Assembly: GCA_040772065.1 (NCBI GenBank)
Contig: JAXGYX010000001.1
Coordinates: 1,054,001-1,118,000 of the forward strand
DNA length: 64,000 bases
Origin: JAXGYX01 sp040772065
Lineage (GTDB): Bacteria > Bacillota > Clostridia > Saccharofermentanales > Fastidiosipilaceae
Reading direction: 5' to 3'
Part shown: one piece after another, positions 22,094 to 30,442 of the stretch
How positions within the stretch are numbered: position 1 is the first letter of the stretch
Layout: every line of letters begins with the position of its first letter
Notes under the pieces: model-generated
The model's database searches: none
The model's input: the letters and a program-made list of their open reading frames with translations, nothing else
What the model was told of the DNA's origin: nothing
Program-made: the position numbers and the translations under genes

Positions 22094-23548
22094 TCAGCTG
22101 TTCGCCTGACTCATACCGGAAAACCAAAGCACCTCATCCTCATTCGCGATAAGTAAAATATGATCTCTCCAGTAAGCAGGGATTTCTTGTTCATTCATAT
22201 AGTTTTTTAGCTTGCGCGCCGGCCGTTTGGGATTCCATCGATACCAGTCTCCGGGACGCCTTTGGCGTAAAACGATCGAGCTTCGCACTTCGTATTGATG
22301 ATTCAAATCCACAGCAAAACTTGCATCGTCTGTCCGCAAAGTGTAATTATAAACTAACTGTTCTGTATTCTCAATCAGCGATATGAGCACATTCTTCGGC
22401 ACCGGCAGTTCGATGGGCTCGCTGGAGTACAAAAATTCTTGTCCGGACGGGGTGGAGCGCCAAGATGATAGTTTGCAGACACCACTCGAGCGGAGGGGGC
22501 GTGTGATAAAAGCAAGATCCATGTCTTGACAAACCAATTGAACGCCCCGAACCAAATCACGTCGCCCGTCGGTCATCCGTCGCTTAATAAAAGAGCGGGC
22601 ACGATCCAGATGCCTTGATGTCACATCCTTAACCGAACCGGTCAACTCATGTATACAATGCAAGATCAAGCGGTTTAACAGCGGATTAGGAAGGCCTGCC
22701 AATCGATCGATCGGAAAATGAAACCCGATCAATTGATCCTCGGACAGACTGTTATTTACAAAGCTCAACAAAGTTTTGTCATTTACGCGCGGCAATTGAA
22801 TTGGGCCGGGGAAAATCAAATCCAACCGCGCGAACTCGTCGACAAAGCCCAGCATCTGGTTTGTCAATTCAAGATCATCGGCCGCTATCAGGTCGGCGGT
22901 GTTGCAGACGCGTTCGATCACGCCACCGTCCGGCCACATTTTTTCCAATTGAGGAAAGACAAGATCGCGCAGCTGATTGCGCCAGGTGAACGGCTGAAAA
23001 TTTGTGTCATCGTCTCGCCAAGTTTGCCCGCTTTCCTCTAAAAAGCGAACCGCGTCTGCTTTGCGCACATTCAGCAGCGGCCGGATCAACCGCCCGCTGC
23101 GTGGACGCATGCCGGCCAGACCTTTGGCGGCCGTCCCACGACAAAGATTGATCAGCACGGTCTCCGCCTGATCCTCCATATGATGCGCCAGCGCAATCAG
23201 ACGATCGTCACCCGCCACTTCACGTAAAAAAGCGTAGCGCTGATCACGTGCGTCCGACTCAGATCCAACTTTTGGTGCTTTCGCGGCTCCGACAACACAC
23301 GTCAAATGGTTGCGCTCACAAAACGAACAAACAAAGCGTTCATCCTCTTCGCTTTCCTCCATACGCCAGCCATGATTAAAGTGCGCGACGACCAGCCGTT
23401 TTTTGTCAACCAGTCTCAATAAAACCAAAAGCAGCGCCATTGAATCGGCGCCGCCGGATACAGCAACTACAATCTCTTGATTTTGAGGAAGCAGATCTTC
23501 CCGCTCACAGAAGCTGTTCACATGTTCAATGAAGGTCTCAGAGTTCAA
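22094..23548 (-). CDS. tilS: tRNA(Ile)-lysidine synthase
   Basis: Converts cytidine-34 of tRNA-Ile(CAU) to lysidine so that it reads AUA; essential in most bacteria. The PP-loop ATPase motif VVAVSGGADSMALL is near residue 27, followed by HFNHGWR and a C-terminal domain ending in the RQRRPGDWYRWNPKR region. The frame stays open for 21 codons further upstream, but those encode an arginine-rich stretch inside dnaB. The TTG at 23548, seven bases after a GGAGGAGG site, is the likely start and overlaps the end of dnaB by 11 bases. Length 484 is normal. Confidence 0.92.
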   Translation of the reverse strand: MNSETFIEHVNSFCEREDLLPQNQEIVVAVSGGADSMALLLVLLRLVDKKRLVVAHFNHGWRMEESEEDERFVCSFCERNHLTCVVGAAKAPKVGSESDARDQRYAFLREVAGDDRLIALAHHMEDQAETVLINLCRGTAAKGLAGMRPRSGRLIRPLLNVRKADAVRFLEESGQTWRDDDTNFQPFTWRNQLRDLVFPQLEKMWPDGGVIERVCNTADLIAADDLELTNQMLGFVDEFARLDLIFPGPIQLPRVNDKTLLSFVNNSLSEDQLIGFHFPIDRLAGLPNPLLNRLILHCIHELTGSVKDVTSRHLDRARSFIKRRMTDGRRDLVRGVQLVCQDMDLAFITRPLRSSGVCKLSSWRSTPSGQEFLYSSEPIELPVPKNVLISLIENTEQLVYNYTLRTDDASFAVDLNHQYEVRSSIVLRQRRPGDWYRWNPKRPARKLKNYMNEQEIPAYWRDHILLIANEDEVLWFSGMSQANS

Positions 23549-25031
23549 ATTCCGCCTCCTCCGTCTCGGCGGGAGGAACGTCATTGTCTTTTGGAAATGG
23601 CGCGTATTCACCGCCGGACGTCGTTCGCTTCGCCCGCGCCGAGTCTGCGCTCACTTTGCCCGGTTTCGGTGGAACGCCAAGTGGATCATCGAGATAGGAT
23701 GGCTCGATAAACAAAGTATAGTTTGACAACCAGCCAAGCGAGACGGTTCCTACCGAACCCGCTCTGTTTTTCGCGATGATCAGTTTCGCATCTTCCATTT
23801 TTTTTTGTAGATGATCGTCATCTTCACGGGTTTCCCGCGACAAAAACATGACGACATCCGCGTCCTGCTCGATCGCGCCGGACTCTCGCAGATCCGACAG
23901 CACCGGGCGCGAGTCTTTGCGGCGTTCGATTTCTCGACTGAGCTGTGACAACGCGATGACCGGGACATCAAGTTCTTTCGCCATGATTTTCAAAGAGCGG
24001 GAAATTTCAGAAATCTCTTGTTGGCGGCTGTCGCTGCGTCGATGAGGGGTCATCAGTTGCAGATAATCAATCACAACCAGACCGCATTTGCCTTCCATCT
24101 TCAACTGTCGACAACGTGAAAGCATTTCGATCGGCGTGTTGCCGGTACGGTCGTCAACATAGATTTTAGCCGCATATAAGACCGGTACAACTGTGCTGAC
24201 CTTGTCCCATTCAGAGTCGTGAATGCGCCCGGTCTTGAGCTTGCGCGAGTCGATTCCGGACTGGGCTGACAGCATGCGGTTGCTGATTTCCTCTTTGGAC
24301 ATTTCAAGGCTGAAAATCACGACCGGCACATCATGCAGGGTCGCCGATTTCATCGCAATATTCAACGCAAGAGCTGATTTTCCAACCGCCGGCCGCGCGG
24401 CCAGAATGGTTAGAGTTCCGGGACCCAGTCCTCCGTTCAGAAGCTTGTCCAAAGATGGGTAGCCGGTCGGCACGCCGCGCAATTTTTTCTTGCCTTTCAT
24501 CAACGCCATAAGATCATTGATGGTGCGACTTAATATAGAGGAGAAGGGTTCAATCCCGGAAACCGACTCTTGTTCGCGGATCGTGTAGATCTTGCGGGAC
24601 GCCAGATCCAGCAGCGCGTTCGCGTCCTCGGCGTCGGTATAGCACATCTTGCTGATTTCATCCGCGGTCATCAGCAGCTGCCTGAGTAGATATTTCTGAT
24701 GCACAACTTCGGCGTAGGCCATTGCGTTGCTGATCAAAGGCGCCGCGTCCGGCAACGACATCACATAGGCGCTGCCACCCGCTTTGATAAGAAGGTCGGT
24801 GCGTTCCAACTCATCACTCACAGTCAGAATGTCGACTGCCTTTCCACCGGAAGACAAGTTGCGGATCGCCTCATAAATGATCTGATGGTTTGGCTGGTAA
24901 AATTCTTCAGTTTTGAGAAAGGCCATAATTTGATTCAATATCTCAGAATCGGACATGCAACAGCCGAGGACGGATTTCTCCGCCTCGACATTGTTTGGTG
25001 GAACCTTCATATCCGGAATTTGGCCCGCCAT
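23538..25031 (-). CDS. dnaB: Replicative DNA helicase DnaB
   Basis: The hexameric 5'-3' helicase of the replication fork. The N-terminal domain (PPNNVEAEKSVLGCC) is followed by the RecA-like ATPase with Walker A AARPAVGKSALALNIA near residue 210, Walker B LVVIDYLQLM and the SQLSREIERR motif. The 497 residues include a charged C-terminal tail. No intein is present. It starts two bases after the rplI stop, and this rplI-dnaB order is common in Gram-positive bacteria. Confidence 0.97.
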   Translation of the reverse strand: MAGQIPDMKVPPNNVEAEKSVLGCCMSDSEILNQIMAFLKTEEFYQPNHQIIYEAIRNLSSGGKAVDILTVSDELERTDLLIKAGGSAYVMSLPDAAPLISNAMAYAEVVHQKYLLRQLLMTADEISKMCYTDAEDANALLDLASRKIYTIREQESVSGIEPFSSILSRTINDLMALMKGKKKLRGVPTGYPSLDKLLNGGLGPGTLTILAARPAVGKSALALNIAMKSATLHDVPVVIFSLEMSKEEISNRMLSAQSGIDSRKLKTGRIHDSEWDKVSTVVPVLYAAKIYVDDRTGNTPIEMLSRCRQLKMEGKCGLVVIDYLQLMTPHRRSDSRQQEISEISRSLKIMAKELDVPVIALSQLSREIERRKDSRPVLSDLRESGAIEQDADVVMFLSRETREDDDHLQKKMEDAKLIIAKNRAGSVGTVSLGWLSNYTLFIEPSYLDDPLGVPPKPGKVSADSARAKRTTSGGEYAPFPKDNDVPPAETEEAEFEL

Positions 25032-25033
25032 GT

Positions 25034-25477
25034 TTACTCCGCTATCACATCAACACGAATATCCACACTTACCTCATTGTGAAGTTTCAAAGTGACATCT
25101 GTGGAGCCAATCGATTTGAGCGCCGTTTGAATCGTGATGCCCCGCTTGTCAACAGTGTATCCGGCTTCTTTGAGGCAGTTCGCCACGTCCATGGAAGTCA
25201 ACGTGCCATATAGCTTGCCGCCCTCTCCCACTTTTTTCACCATGGTGAAAGACTTGCCGCTCAACTCCTCACCCATGGCTTTCGCCTCGGCGAGATTTTG
25301 CGCCTCCTTCGCGTTCAACGCTTTTTTCCTGGTGCGGACCACATTCATATTCTCTTTGGTCGCTTCGAGGGCCAATCCTTTTTTTAACAGAAAATTATTC
25401 GCGTAACCGGGCGCGACATCAACGATATCGTCCGCCTTTCCAAGCGATTTGACATCCTCCAACAATATAACTTTCAT
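25034..25477 (-). CDS. rplI: 50S ribosomal protein L9
   Basis: Binds 23S rRNA and helps hold the reading frame. The 147-residue product begins MKVILLEDVKSLGK and carries the GYANNFLLKKGLA signature near residue 22. The open frame continues 12 codons upstream, but the ATG at 25477 gives the universal L9 start, so I chose it; an AAAGGA site lies a little far upstream. It is the first gene of the rplI-dnaB-tilS-hpt-ftsH-S9 peptidase operon. Confidence 0.96.
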   Translation of the reverse strand: MKVILLEDVKSLGKADDIVDVAPGYANNFLLKKGLALEATKENMNVVRTRKKALNAKEAQNLAEAKAMGEELSGKSFTMVKKVGEGGKLYGTLTSMDVANCLKEAGYTVDKRGITIQTALKSIGSTDVTLKLHNEVSVDIRVDVIAE

Positions 25478-25581
25478 ACTAATTTCATTCCTTTCATCTA
25501 TCTTCAAGGCCAAGGTACTTTGAGGTCAAAAACCAATCGTTACCAATTTTTATCGTTATTTCTTGTCTGATTCGATCATTG

Positions 25582-25590
25582 ATTATAGCA
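25582..25590 (-). promoter_or_regulatory. Extended -10 promoter for the rplI-dnaB operon
   Basis: TATAAT (25582-25587) is preceded by TGC, forming an extended -10 element about 105 bases upstream of rplI. The -35 region is poor. It lies just after the rpsR terminator, so the operon can be expressed independently of rpsF-ssb-rpsR. Confidence 0.6.
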
Positions 25591-25653
25591 TATAATTTGA
25601 TTTTTCGAACTTCATCCTCACGGCGATCCCGACACTTAAAATCATCGCTCATA

Positions 25654-25689
25654 TAAAAAACCGCCGTTGAAAACACGATCAACAGCGGT
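25654..25689 (-). terminator. Terminator of the rpsF-ssb-rpsR operon
   Basis: An 11-bp stem, ACCGCTGTTGA with TCAACGGCGGT (one G-T pair), is followed by TTTTTTAT on the minus strand, about 25 bases after rpsR. Confidence 0.93.
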
Positions 25690-25713
25690 CGGATCTATTT
25701 CAAATTATTGAAA

Positions 25714-25959
25714 TCAGTCGTCTTTGTACGGTAGCAAAGCCAAATGACGCGCGCGTTTGATTGCGGTGGTCAGCTGACGCTGATGCTTGGCGCAAGTTCC
25801 GGTCATGCGTTTGGGCAAAATCTTACCTTGTTCCGAGGTCAGCTTTTTCAAACGATTCACGTCTTTATAGTCGATGTGCTCGACTTTATCCACACAAAAA
25901 GTGCAAACTTTGCGTCTGCCTCTTGAACGGTTGAAATCACGGTTTCTGTAATCCGCCAT
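25714..25959 (-). CDS. rpsR: 30S ribosomal protein S18
   Basis: Pairs with S6 on the platform of the 30S subunit. The 81-residue product has the family core FCVDKVEHIDYKDVNRLKKL and PKRMTGTCAKHQRQLTTAIKRAR. It is the third gene of rpsF-ssb-rpsR, 23 bases after ssb, and is followed by a strong terminator. Confidence 0.96.
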   Translation of the reverse strand: MADYRNRDFNRSRGRRKVCTFCVDKVEHIDYKDVNRLKKLTSEQGKILPKRMTGTCAKHQRQLTTAIKRARHLALLPYKDD

Positions 25960-25982
25960 TCTATACTCCTTTCTGAATCATC

Positions 25983-26507
25983 CTATAGGTCGAAAGGCAA
26001 TGCAGTGTCATCTTCCGGCGCCGGGAAAAAGCCGTCTCCCTCCGCGCCTTCCGAAGTGGTCGGACGTTTGCCGGAGTACGATTGTCCGCCACCATATGAG
26101 CCGGCGGAGGGCGTGGATCCGGATCCGTAACCGGACGAGGATCCCGACGAGCCATAGGATGACTGTGAGCCGTAGCTCGATCCGTCACTTTTCTTGCTGT
26201 CGGCGAAATAGACCTCATCCGCGATAATCTCGGTGGTATATCGCTTGTTCCCCTCGGCGTCATCCCAGCTACGAGGCTGAATGCTGCCGACCAAAGCCAT
26301 GCGCTGACCTTGGGTGAAATATCTCGCGACAAATTCCGCGGTCGATCTCCATGCGACGCACGGAATAAAATCCGTCTGTCTCTCGCCTTGCGCGTTTTTA
26401 AAACGGCGATCCACGGCCAAAGTGAAACTTACAACCGCCGTTCCGTTTTGCGTGTTGCGCAGTTCGGGATCACGCACCAATCGTCCTAACAATATCGCTT
26501 TATTCAT
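25983..26507 (-). CDS. ssb: Single-stranded DNA-binding protein
   Basis: Coats single-stranded DNA at the fork. The OB fold spans residues 1-105 (MNKAILLGRLVRDPELR, FIPCVAWRSTAEF), followed by a Gly/Ser/Tyr-rich linker and the acidic tip EDDTALPFDL that recruits partner proteins. The ATG at 26507 with an AAGGAAAG ribosome site gives 174 residues; the 11 upstream codons of open frame were rejected because they overlap rpsF. Lies between rpsF and rpsR as in most bacteria. Confidence 0.96.
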   Translation of the reverse strand: MNKAILLGRLVRDPELRNTQNGTAVVSFTLAVDRRFKNAQGERQTDFIPCVAWRSTAEFVARYFTQGQRMALVGSIQPRSWDDAEGNKRYTTEIIADEVYFADSKKSDGSSYGSQSSYGSSGSSSGYGSGSTPSAGSYGGGQSYSGKRPTTSEGAEGDGFFPAPEDDTALPFDL

Positions 26508-26536
26508 TTGACACTTTCCTTCCCAACGAGTCCCAC

Positions 26537-26821
26537 TCAATCACCTTTGCGGATAATGAGATATCTCAAGACACCTTCGGTAATGCGCATCACACGTTCG
26601 ATCTCTCTGGGAGCGTCCGCGTTGGCGGAAAAGTTCGCCAGATAATAAATGCCTTCGCGCTGGTCTTGAATCTCATAAGCGAGACGCTTTCTGCCCCACT
26701 CATCGACATCGGCTAGTTCACCGTTCGCCTCGATCAAAGATTTCACTCTCTCGTTCAAAGCTGTGACCGATTCCTCACCCAATACCGGGTTTAGAATGTA
26801 TACCATTTCATATTCGTTCAT
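26537..26821 (-). CDS. rpsF: 30S ribosomal protein S6
   Basis: Platform protein of the 30S subunit, partner of S18. The 94-residue product begins MNEYEMVYILNP and has the WGRKRLAYEIQDQREGIYYL core. A strong GGAGGAGGTG ribosome site precedes the ATG. First gene of rpsF-ssb-rpsR, with its own promoter 90 bases upstream. Confidence 0.96.
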   Translation of the reverse strand: MNEYEMVYILNPVLGEESVTALNERVKSLIEANGELADVDEWGRKRLAYEIQDQREGIYYLANFSANADAPREIERVMRITEGVLRYLIIRKGD

Positions 26822-26847
26822 TTAAGTTTCACCTCCTCCTGGACTAG

Positions 26848-26939
26848 TGGCTTCACCCATAAGATGAAGCGAGGACAAGTCTCAATATTTCTGTATTTTA
26901 CAGACAACCAATTTTATCCGCAAATGTTTGAATTGTCAA
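26848..26939 (-). promoter_or_regulatory. rpsF operon promoter and leader hairpin
   Basis: TTGACA (26934-26939) and TAAAAT (26911-26916), 17 bases apart, form a near-consensus promoter. The roughly 80-base leader contains a hairpin, GCTTCA with TGAAGC (about 26850-26870). Many bacteria autoregulate this operon through an S6:S18-binding leader; whether this hairpin serves that purpose is inferred. The IS30-family element ends only 25 bases upstream of the -35 box. Confidence 0.75.
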
Positions 26940-26953
26940 ATTTATCGCCTCCC

Positions 26954-26964
26954 GTCCGGCATCA
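26954..26964. repeat. Left copy of the 11-bp direct repeat flanking the IS30-family element
   Basis: GTCCGGCATCA abuts the left inverted repeat, and the identical sequence abuts the right one at 28671-28681. It is most simply a target-site duplication. Confidence 0.8.
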
Positions 26965-28670
26965 GGGTGAGTTGTAATCCGAATCCCCTGTTTATTAAGG
27001 GATAACCTTTACAAACCGGAAAAAGGAGATAACCTTTGCAAATCAATTATATACTGAGTTTGTTCAACCGAGCCGGTTAGGAAGGAATGAACCATGGCTC
27101 AATTTCAGCACCTTACCTTTGAAGAACGTTCAACGATTCACCGTTTGCTCAGCAACGGACAATCAATAACAAAGATCGCCCTTGAACTAAAGCGAGATCC
27201 AAAGACCATCTCAGACGAAATCCAACGAAACCGCACCGCTGTGTTCAAAGGAACCAGTAATCGCAACGCAAACTCATGCATACACCGCTATGACTGCACA
27301 AAAATACGTAGCGCATGCCCGACTTGTCTCAATCGACGTGGGATTTGTAAATTGTGTGGAGACTGTATACATACCTGCCCTGACTTCGTTGAAGAAATTT
27401 GTCCCAGGATCACTCGCGCTCCATTTTGTTGTAATGGATGTAGAAACAACATGAATTGTTCCTTGCGCCGTTTCCGTTACAATGCGGAGAAGGCACAATC
27501 GGCTTACAACCGCAGATTGATCGACAGTCGGACCGGTATTATGTTCACCCAAGAAGAGCTGCGTTACATTGATCAGATCATCCTCCCTTTGGTCGCTAAA
27601 GGGCAATCCATTCACCATATCTATGTCACTCATAAAAGACAGATGATCTGTTCAGAGAAAACACTTTATAACCTGATCGACAAAGGAGTGCTGCGCACGC
27701 GCAACGTGGATCTGATTAGTAAAGTTAAGCGAAAACGCCCCAAACATCGCCAACAACACAAGGTGGACAGACGCTGTCACGTCGGTCGCACCTTGCAGGA
27801 TTTTCACAATTTCAAAGAACTTCACCCTGGAATCATTCCTGTGGAAATGGACTGCATCGAAGGCGTTTTGGAAGATCAGACCGTTCTGCTCACCTTGTAT
27901 TGGCCCCATCTGCAGTTTCTCGTTGTGCGGGTTATGGCGGCTCAAACCGCTTTCGAGGTGCAGCGACAGTTTCAGTTGCTCCTCAACGAGCTCGGACCTG
28001 AACTCTTCCAATTACTCTTTCCCGTCATCTTAACCGACAGAGGGTCTGAGTTCTCCGATCCGGTCAGCATTGAAAAACTGACCGGCACGAGTATTTTTTA
28101 TTGTGATCCCGGACGGGCGGATCAGAAACCTTGTGTGGAAAATGCCAACGGACTGGTACGTAGATTGGTACCAAAGGGGTTCAGCATTCAGGCGCTTACA
28201 ATCGAAGATGGATTCACCATTTCTTCTCACCTGAATGCCTACACCCGCCTATCGCTCAACAATAAGTCCGCATATGAACTTGTTTTGAGCTTGTATGGAC
28301 AAACTGTCCTTGACGCGCTGCATATCGATCAGATTGCGCCGGAAGACGTTGTTCTGACACCTACCGCACTGAGCCCCAGACTGGTACGTAAAACTTACGG
28401 ACAGCAATAAGGTTAACGAATAGCACCTACTGAGTACTGAGCGCTTGGTTGAACAAACACAATTTCATCTATCCTTCTAAAAGGGGGTTTCAATTACAAA
28501 TGATTCTTGTAATTGTGAACTTTTATTTACTGAGCTCTTTTTCCCTTTTATGGTTACAGACTAGCATAATTTTGGCAGGAATAAAGGCGTATTTTCTGAT
28601 TTTCACCTCGTTTTCTGCCTTTTCTTAGGGATTCCAATTTCAAACAGGGGATTCGCTTTGCTATTCGCCC
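26965..28670 (+). mobile_element. Complete IS30-family insertion sequence (1706 bp)
   Basis: One transposase gene is bounded by 29-base imperfect inverted repeats at 26965-26993 and 28642-28670. The inner 13 bases, GAATCCCCTGTTT, are identical and the outer part is partly matched. Inside them a further 12-base inverted pair, GTTTGTTCAACC (27058-27069) and GGTTGAACAAAC (28447-28458), brackets the gene. Both flanks carry the same 11 bases, GTCCGGCATCA. The element sits between the 3' end of the phosphatase gene and the rpsF promoter and disrupts no gene. About 260 bases after the transposase are non-coding AT-rich element sequence. An intact gene and ends suggest recent insertion. Confidence 0.88.
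27094..28410 (+). CDS. IS30-family transposase
   Basis: A DDE transposase of 438 residues. The N-terminal helix-turn-helix (LTFEERSTIHRLLSNGQSI, then ALELKRDPKTISDEI) binds the element ends. A cysteine-rich insert of about 12 cysteines follows at residues 60-125 and probably binds metal. The catalytic core has Asp in IPVEMDCIEG, Asp in VILTDRGSEF and Glu in PCVENANGLVRRLVPKG, the IS30 pattern. An AGGAAGGA ribosome site precedes the ATG. All motifs are intact, so the protein is probably active. Confidence 0.92.
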   Translation: MAQFQHLTFEERSTIHRLLSNGQSITKIALELKRDPKTISDEIQRNRTAVFKGTSNRNANSCIHRYDCTKIRSACPTCLNRRGICKLCGDCIHTCPDFVEEICPRITRAPFCCNGCRNNMNCSLRRFRYNAEKAQSAYNRRLIDSRTGIMFTQEELRYIDQIILPLVAKGQSIHHIYVTHKRQMICSEKTLYNLIDKGVLRTRNVDLISKVKRKRPKHRQQHKVDRRCHVGRTLQDFHNFKELHPGIIPVEMDCIEGVLEDQTVLLTLYWPHLQFLVVRVMAAQTAFEVQRQFQLLLNELGPELFQLLFPVILTDRGSEFSDPVSIEKLTGTSIFYCDPGRADQKPCVENANGLVRRLVPKGFSIQALTIEDGFTISSHLNAYTRLSLNNKSAYELVLSLYGQTVLDALHIDQIAPEDVVLTPTALSPRLVRKTYGQQ

Positions 28671-28681
28671 GTCCGGCATCA
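28671..28681. repeat. Right copy of the 11-bp direct repeat flanking the IS30-family element
   Basis: GTCCGGCATCA, identical to 26954-26964, starts at the base after the right inverted repeat. Confidence 0.8.
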
Positions 28682-28715
28682 ATTTTCGATGTGCAGGTAA
28701 ATTTCTCAACCCCAT

Positions 28716-29231
28716 TTAGGTCTGTCCATCAGCCGCTGAATCACAGACAATGTCAGCCAACGCCTGAACCATCCGCCGCAGTTGCTGAGCGCACAGGCGA
28801 TAGACCTCCGACGACTGGCCAAACGGGTCCATGACTTCCTCAAACCAACCGTCCGGATCCATGTGGGTCGGATCAATCTTCTCACTGTTGAACTGAAGGT
28901 AGTCGGCGAACAAAAAAGTCTTGTGCTGTATCTGAGGGTTGAGCGCCAGCAGCATCTTGCTGTGAAAGCGGGTCATCGTCAAAATCAGGTCCGCCTCATC
29001 CAACAGCTCAGGGGTGACACGACTCGCTCTTTGGCCACGCGCGTCGATGTCATACTCTTGCAAAACCAACACTGCCTCCTCGGAAATCGTATCTTCCTCC
29101 AGCGCGCTTAAACCTGCGGATAGCGCTTGTAACCGGTCGGAGCAGAGGCGCTCATCGATTTCGCTTTGCATCAGTCGCTGAGCCATCGGACTTCGACAAG
29201 TGTTACCGGTGCATACAAATAAAATATTCAT
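28716..29231 (-). CDS. Low-molecular-weight protein phosphatase (YwlE-like, probable arginine phosphatase)
   Basis: The 171-residue protein starts with the phosphate-binding loop CTGNTCRSPM (residues 7-16), where Cys is the nucleophile, and has the general-acid Asp in the late MDPFGQS segment. The threonine in the loop (CTGNT) is the residue that favours phospho-arginine over phospho-tyrosine in YwlE, so arginine phosphatase activity is inferred. It overlaps the threonylcarbamoyl-AMP synthase gene by four bases (ATGA). This gene pairing, next to prfA and prmC, recurs in Firmicutes. Confidence 0.85.
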   Translation of the reverse strand: MNILFVCTGNTCRSPMAQRLMQSEIDERLCSDRLQALSAGLSALEEDTISEEAVLVLQEYDIDARGQRASRVTPELLDEADLILTMTRFHSKMLLALNPQIQHKTFLFADYLQFNSEKIDPTHMDPDGWFEEVMDPFGQSSEVYRLCAQQLRRMVQALADIVCDSAADGQT

Positions 29232-30442
29232 TTTTCCTCCGTACTGCTTACCGCTTTACGCAAACGATTCATATAAGCCGCCCCAATGCGATCTTCCGGC
29301 AGCGCCGAGGCGAAAATCACATCCGGGTGTCGGCTGTCCAGCGTCCGAAGCGCGTCAAACAAATGTTGGGCGGCCGCCACGCTGTCACCTTCTTCGCCAT
29401 AATCATAAGTATAGATGATCGGCGTCTGATTATCTTCGCGGACGTCTTCCTTGTCCCATCCATCTAGGTTTTGTTCACAAATATCGATCATCGATCCATA
29501 AGTAAGCATCAAGCGTTCGCGGATCGCGTCGATCAATTCTCGCCCCGCGAAAATCGCCGCCCTGAAGTCAGCTTTGTTTTTGTAAAGCTCGGTTAGCAAA
29601 TTCAGCAAGAACTCAAGCCGTTCAGCGCCGGAATCGCCTTCGATCAGCGTGACAGGCGCGTCAGGAGCGTAATGGCGATATTTCATGCCGGGGGCCCGCG
29701 GCACTGTGCCCGCTTCTGTTTTATGCAGTTCCAAACCACTTTCGAGCAAGATTCCACGCCAGTCTTTACCGGGGAAAGTGAAGCCCCGCGCGTCGAGGAC
29801 GCCCAAAATCGCCTCAGCGGTGATAGCTCCCGGGCGCAAAATTTGAGGCTGGGTGGAGCTCATGTCCAACACCGTGGATTCCAATCCCACACGGCTGGGT
29901 CCTCCATCGATTACAAAAGGGATTAATCCACTAAGATCCTGAAGAACATGGGCCGCGTTGGTTGGGCTGGGGCGCCCTGAAAGGTTGGCGGACGGACCCG
30001 CCATCGGCAATCCCGCGAGACGCACAAGCATACGAGTGATCGGTGATTCGGGAACCCTCACACCTACGGTGTCCAGCCCTGCGGTCACGCAGTCGGGGAC
30101 TATTTGAGAACGAGGTAGAACCAATGTCAACGGACCGGGCATGAACGCCTCGGCCAGCGCCCTGGCCGCCGACGAAAATGTTTTGACCAATGGTTCGATC
30201 GCGGCGACATCGGGCACATGCACAATCAACGGATTATCATTTGGCCTACCTTTGATGCGAAAAACCTCCGCAATCGCCGAAGGAAAAGTGATTGAGGCGC
30301 CCAAGCCATACACCGTCTCGGTGGGGAACGCCACCAGGCCACCATTTTGAATCACCTCAGCTGCCGGTTCAAGCAATTTCCGCAATGCCGACGGATCCTC
30401 TTTCACTGTCACCGCGGGTAACAGCTGTGTCTGATAGTTCAT
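29228..30442 (-). CDS. L-threonylcarbamoyladenylate synthase (Sua5/YwlC type)
   Basis: Makes threonylcarbamoyl-AMP from threonine, bicarbonate and ATP, the first step of t6A-37 in tRNAs. Residues 1-200 are the YrdC domain (GGLVAFPTETVYGLG, RIKGRPNDNPLIVH, GPSANLSGRPSPT) and the rest is the Sua5 domain after the APGMKYRHYAP linker. Length 404 is typical of the two-domain form. I placed the start at the ATG overlapping the prfA stop (ATGA); another ATG lies five codons upstream, at 30457. Translation is coupled to prfA. Confidence 0.92.
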   Translation of the reverse strand: MNYQTQLLPAVTVKEDPSALRKLLEPAAEVIQNGGLVAFPTETVYGLGASITFPSAIAEVFRIKGRPNDNPLIVHVPDVAAIEPLVKTFSSAARALAEAFMPGPLTLVLPRSQIVPDCVTAGLDTVGVRVPESPITRMLVRLAGLPMAGPSANLSGRPSPTNAAHVLQDLSGLIPFVIDGGPSRVGLESTVLDMSSTQPQILRPGAITAEAILGVLDARGFTFPGKDWRGILLESGLELHKTEAGTVPRAPGMKYRHYAPDAPVTLIEGDSGAERLEFLLNLLTELYKNKADFRAAIFAGRELIDAIRERLMLTYGSMIDICEQNLDGWDKEDVREDNQTPIIYTYDYGEEGDSVAAAQHLFDALRTLDSRHPDVIFASALPEDRIGAAYMNRLRKAVSSTEEK

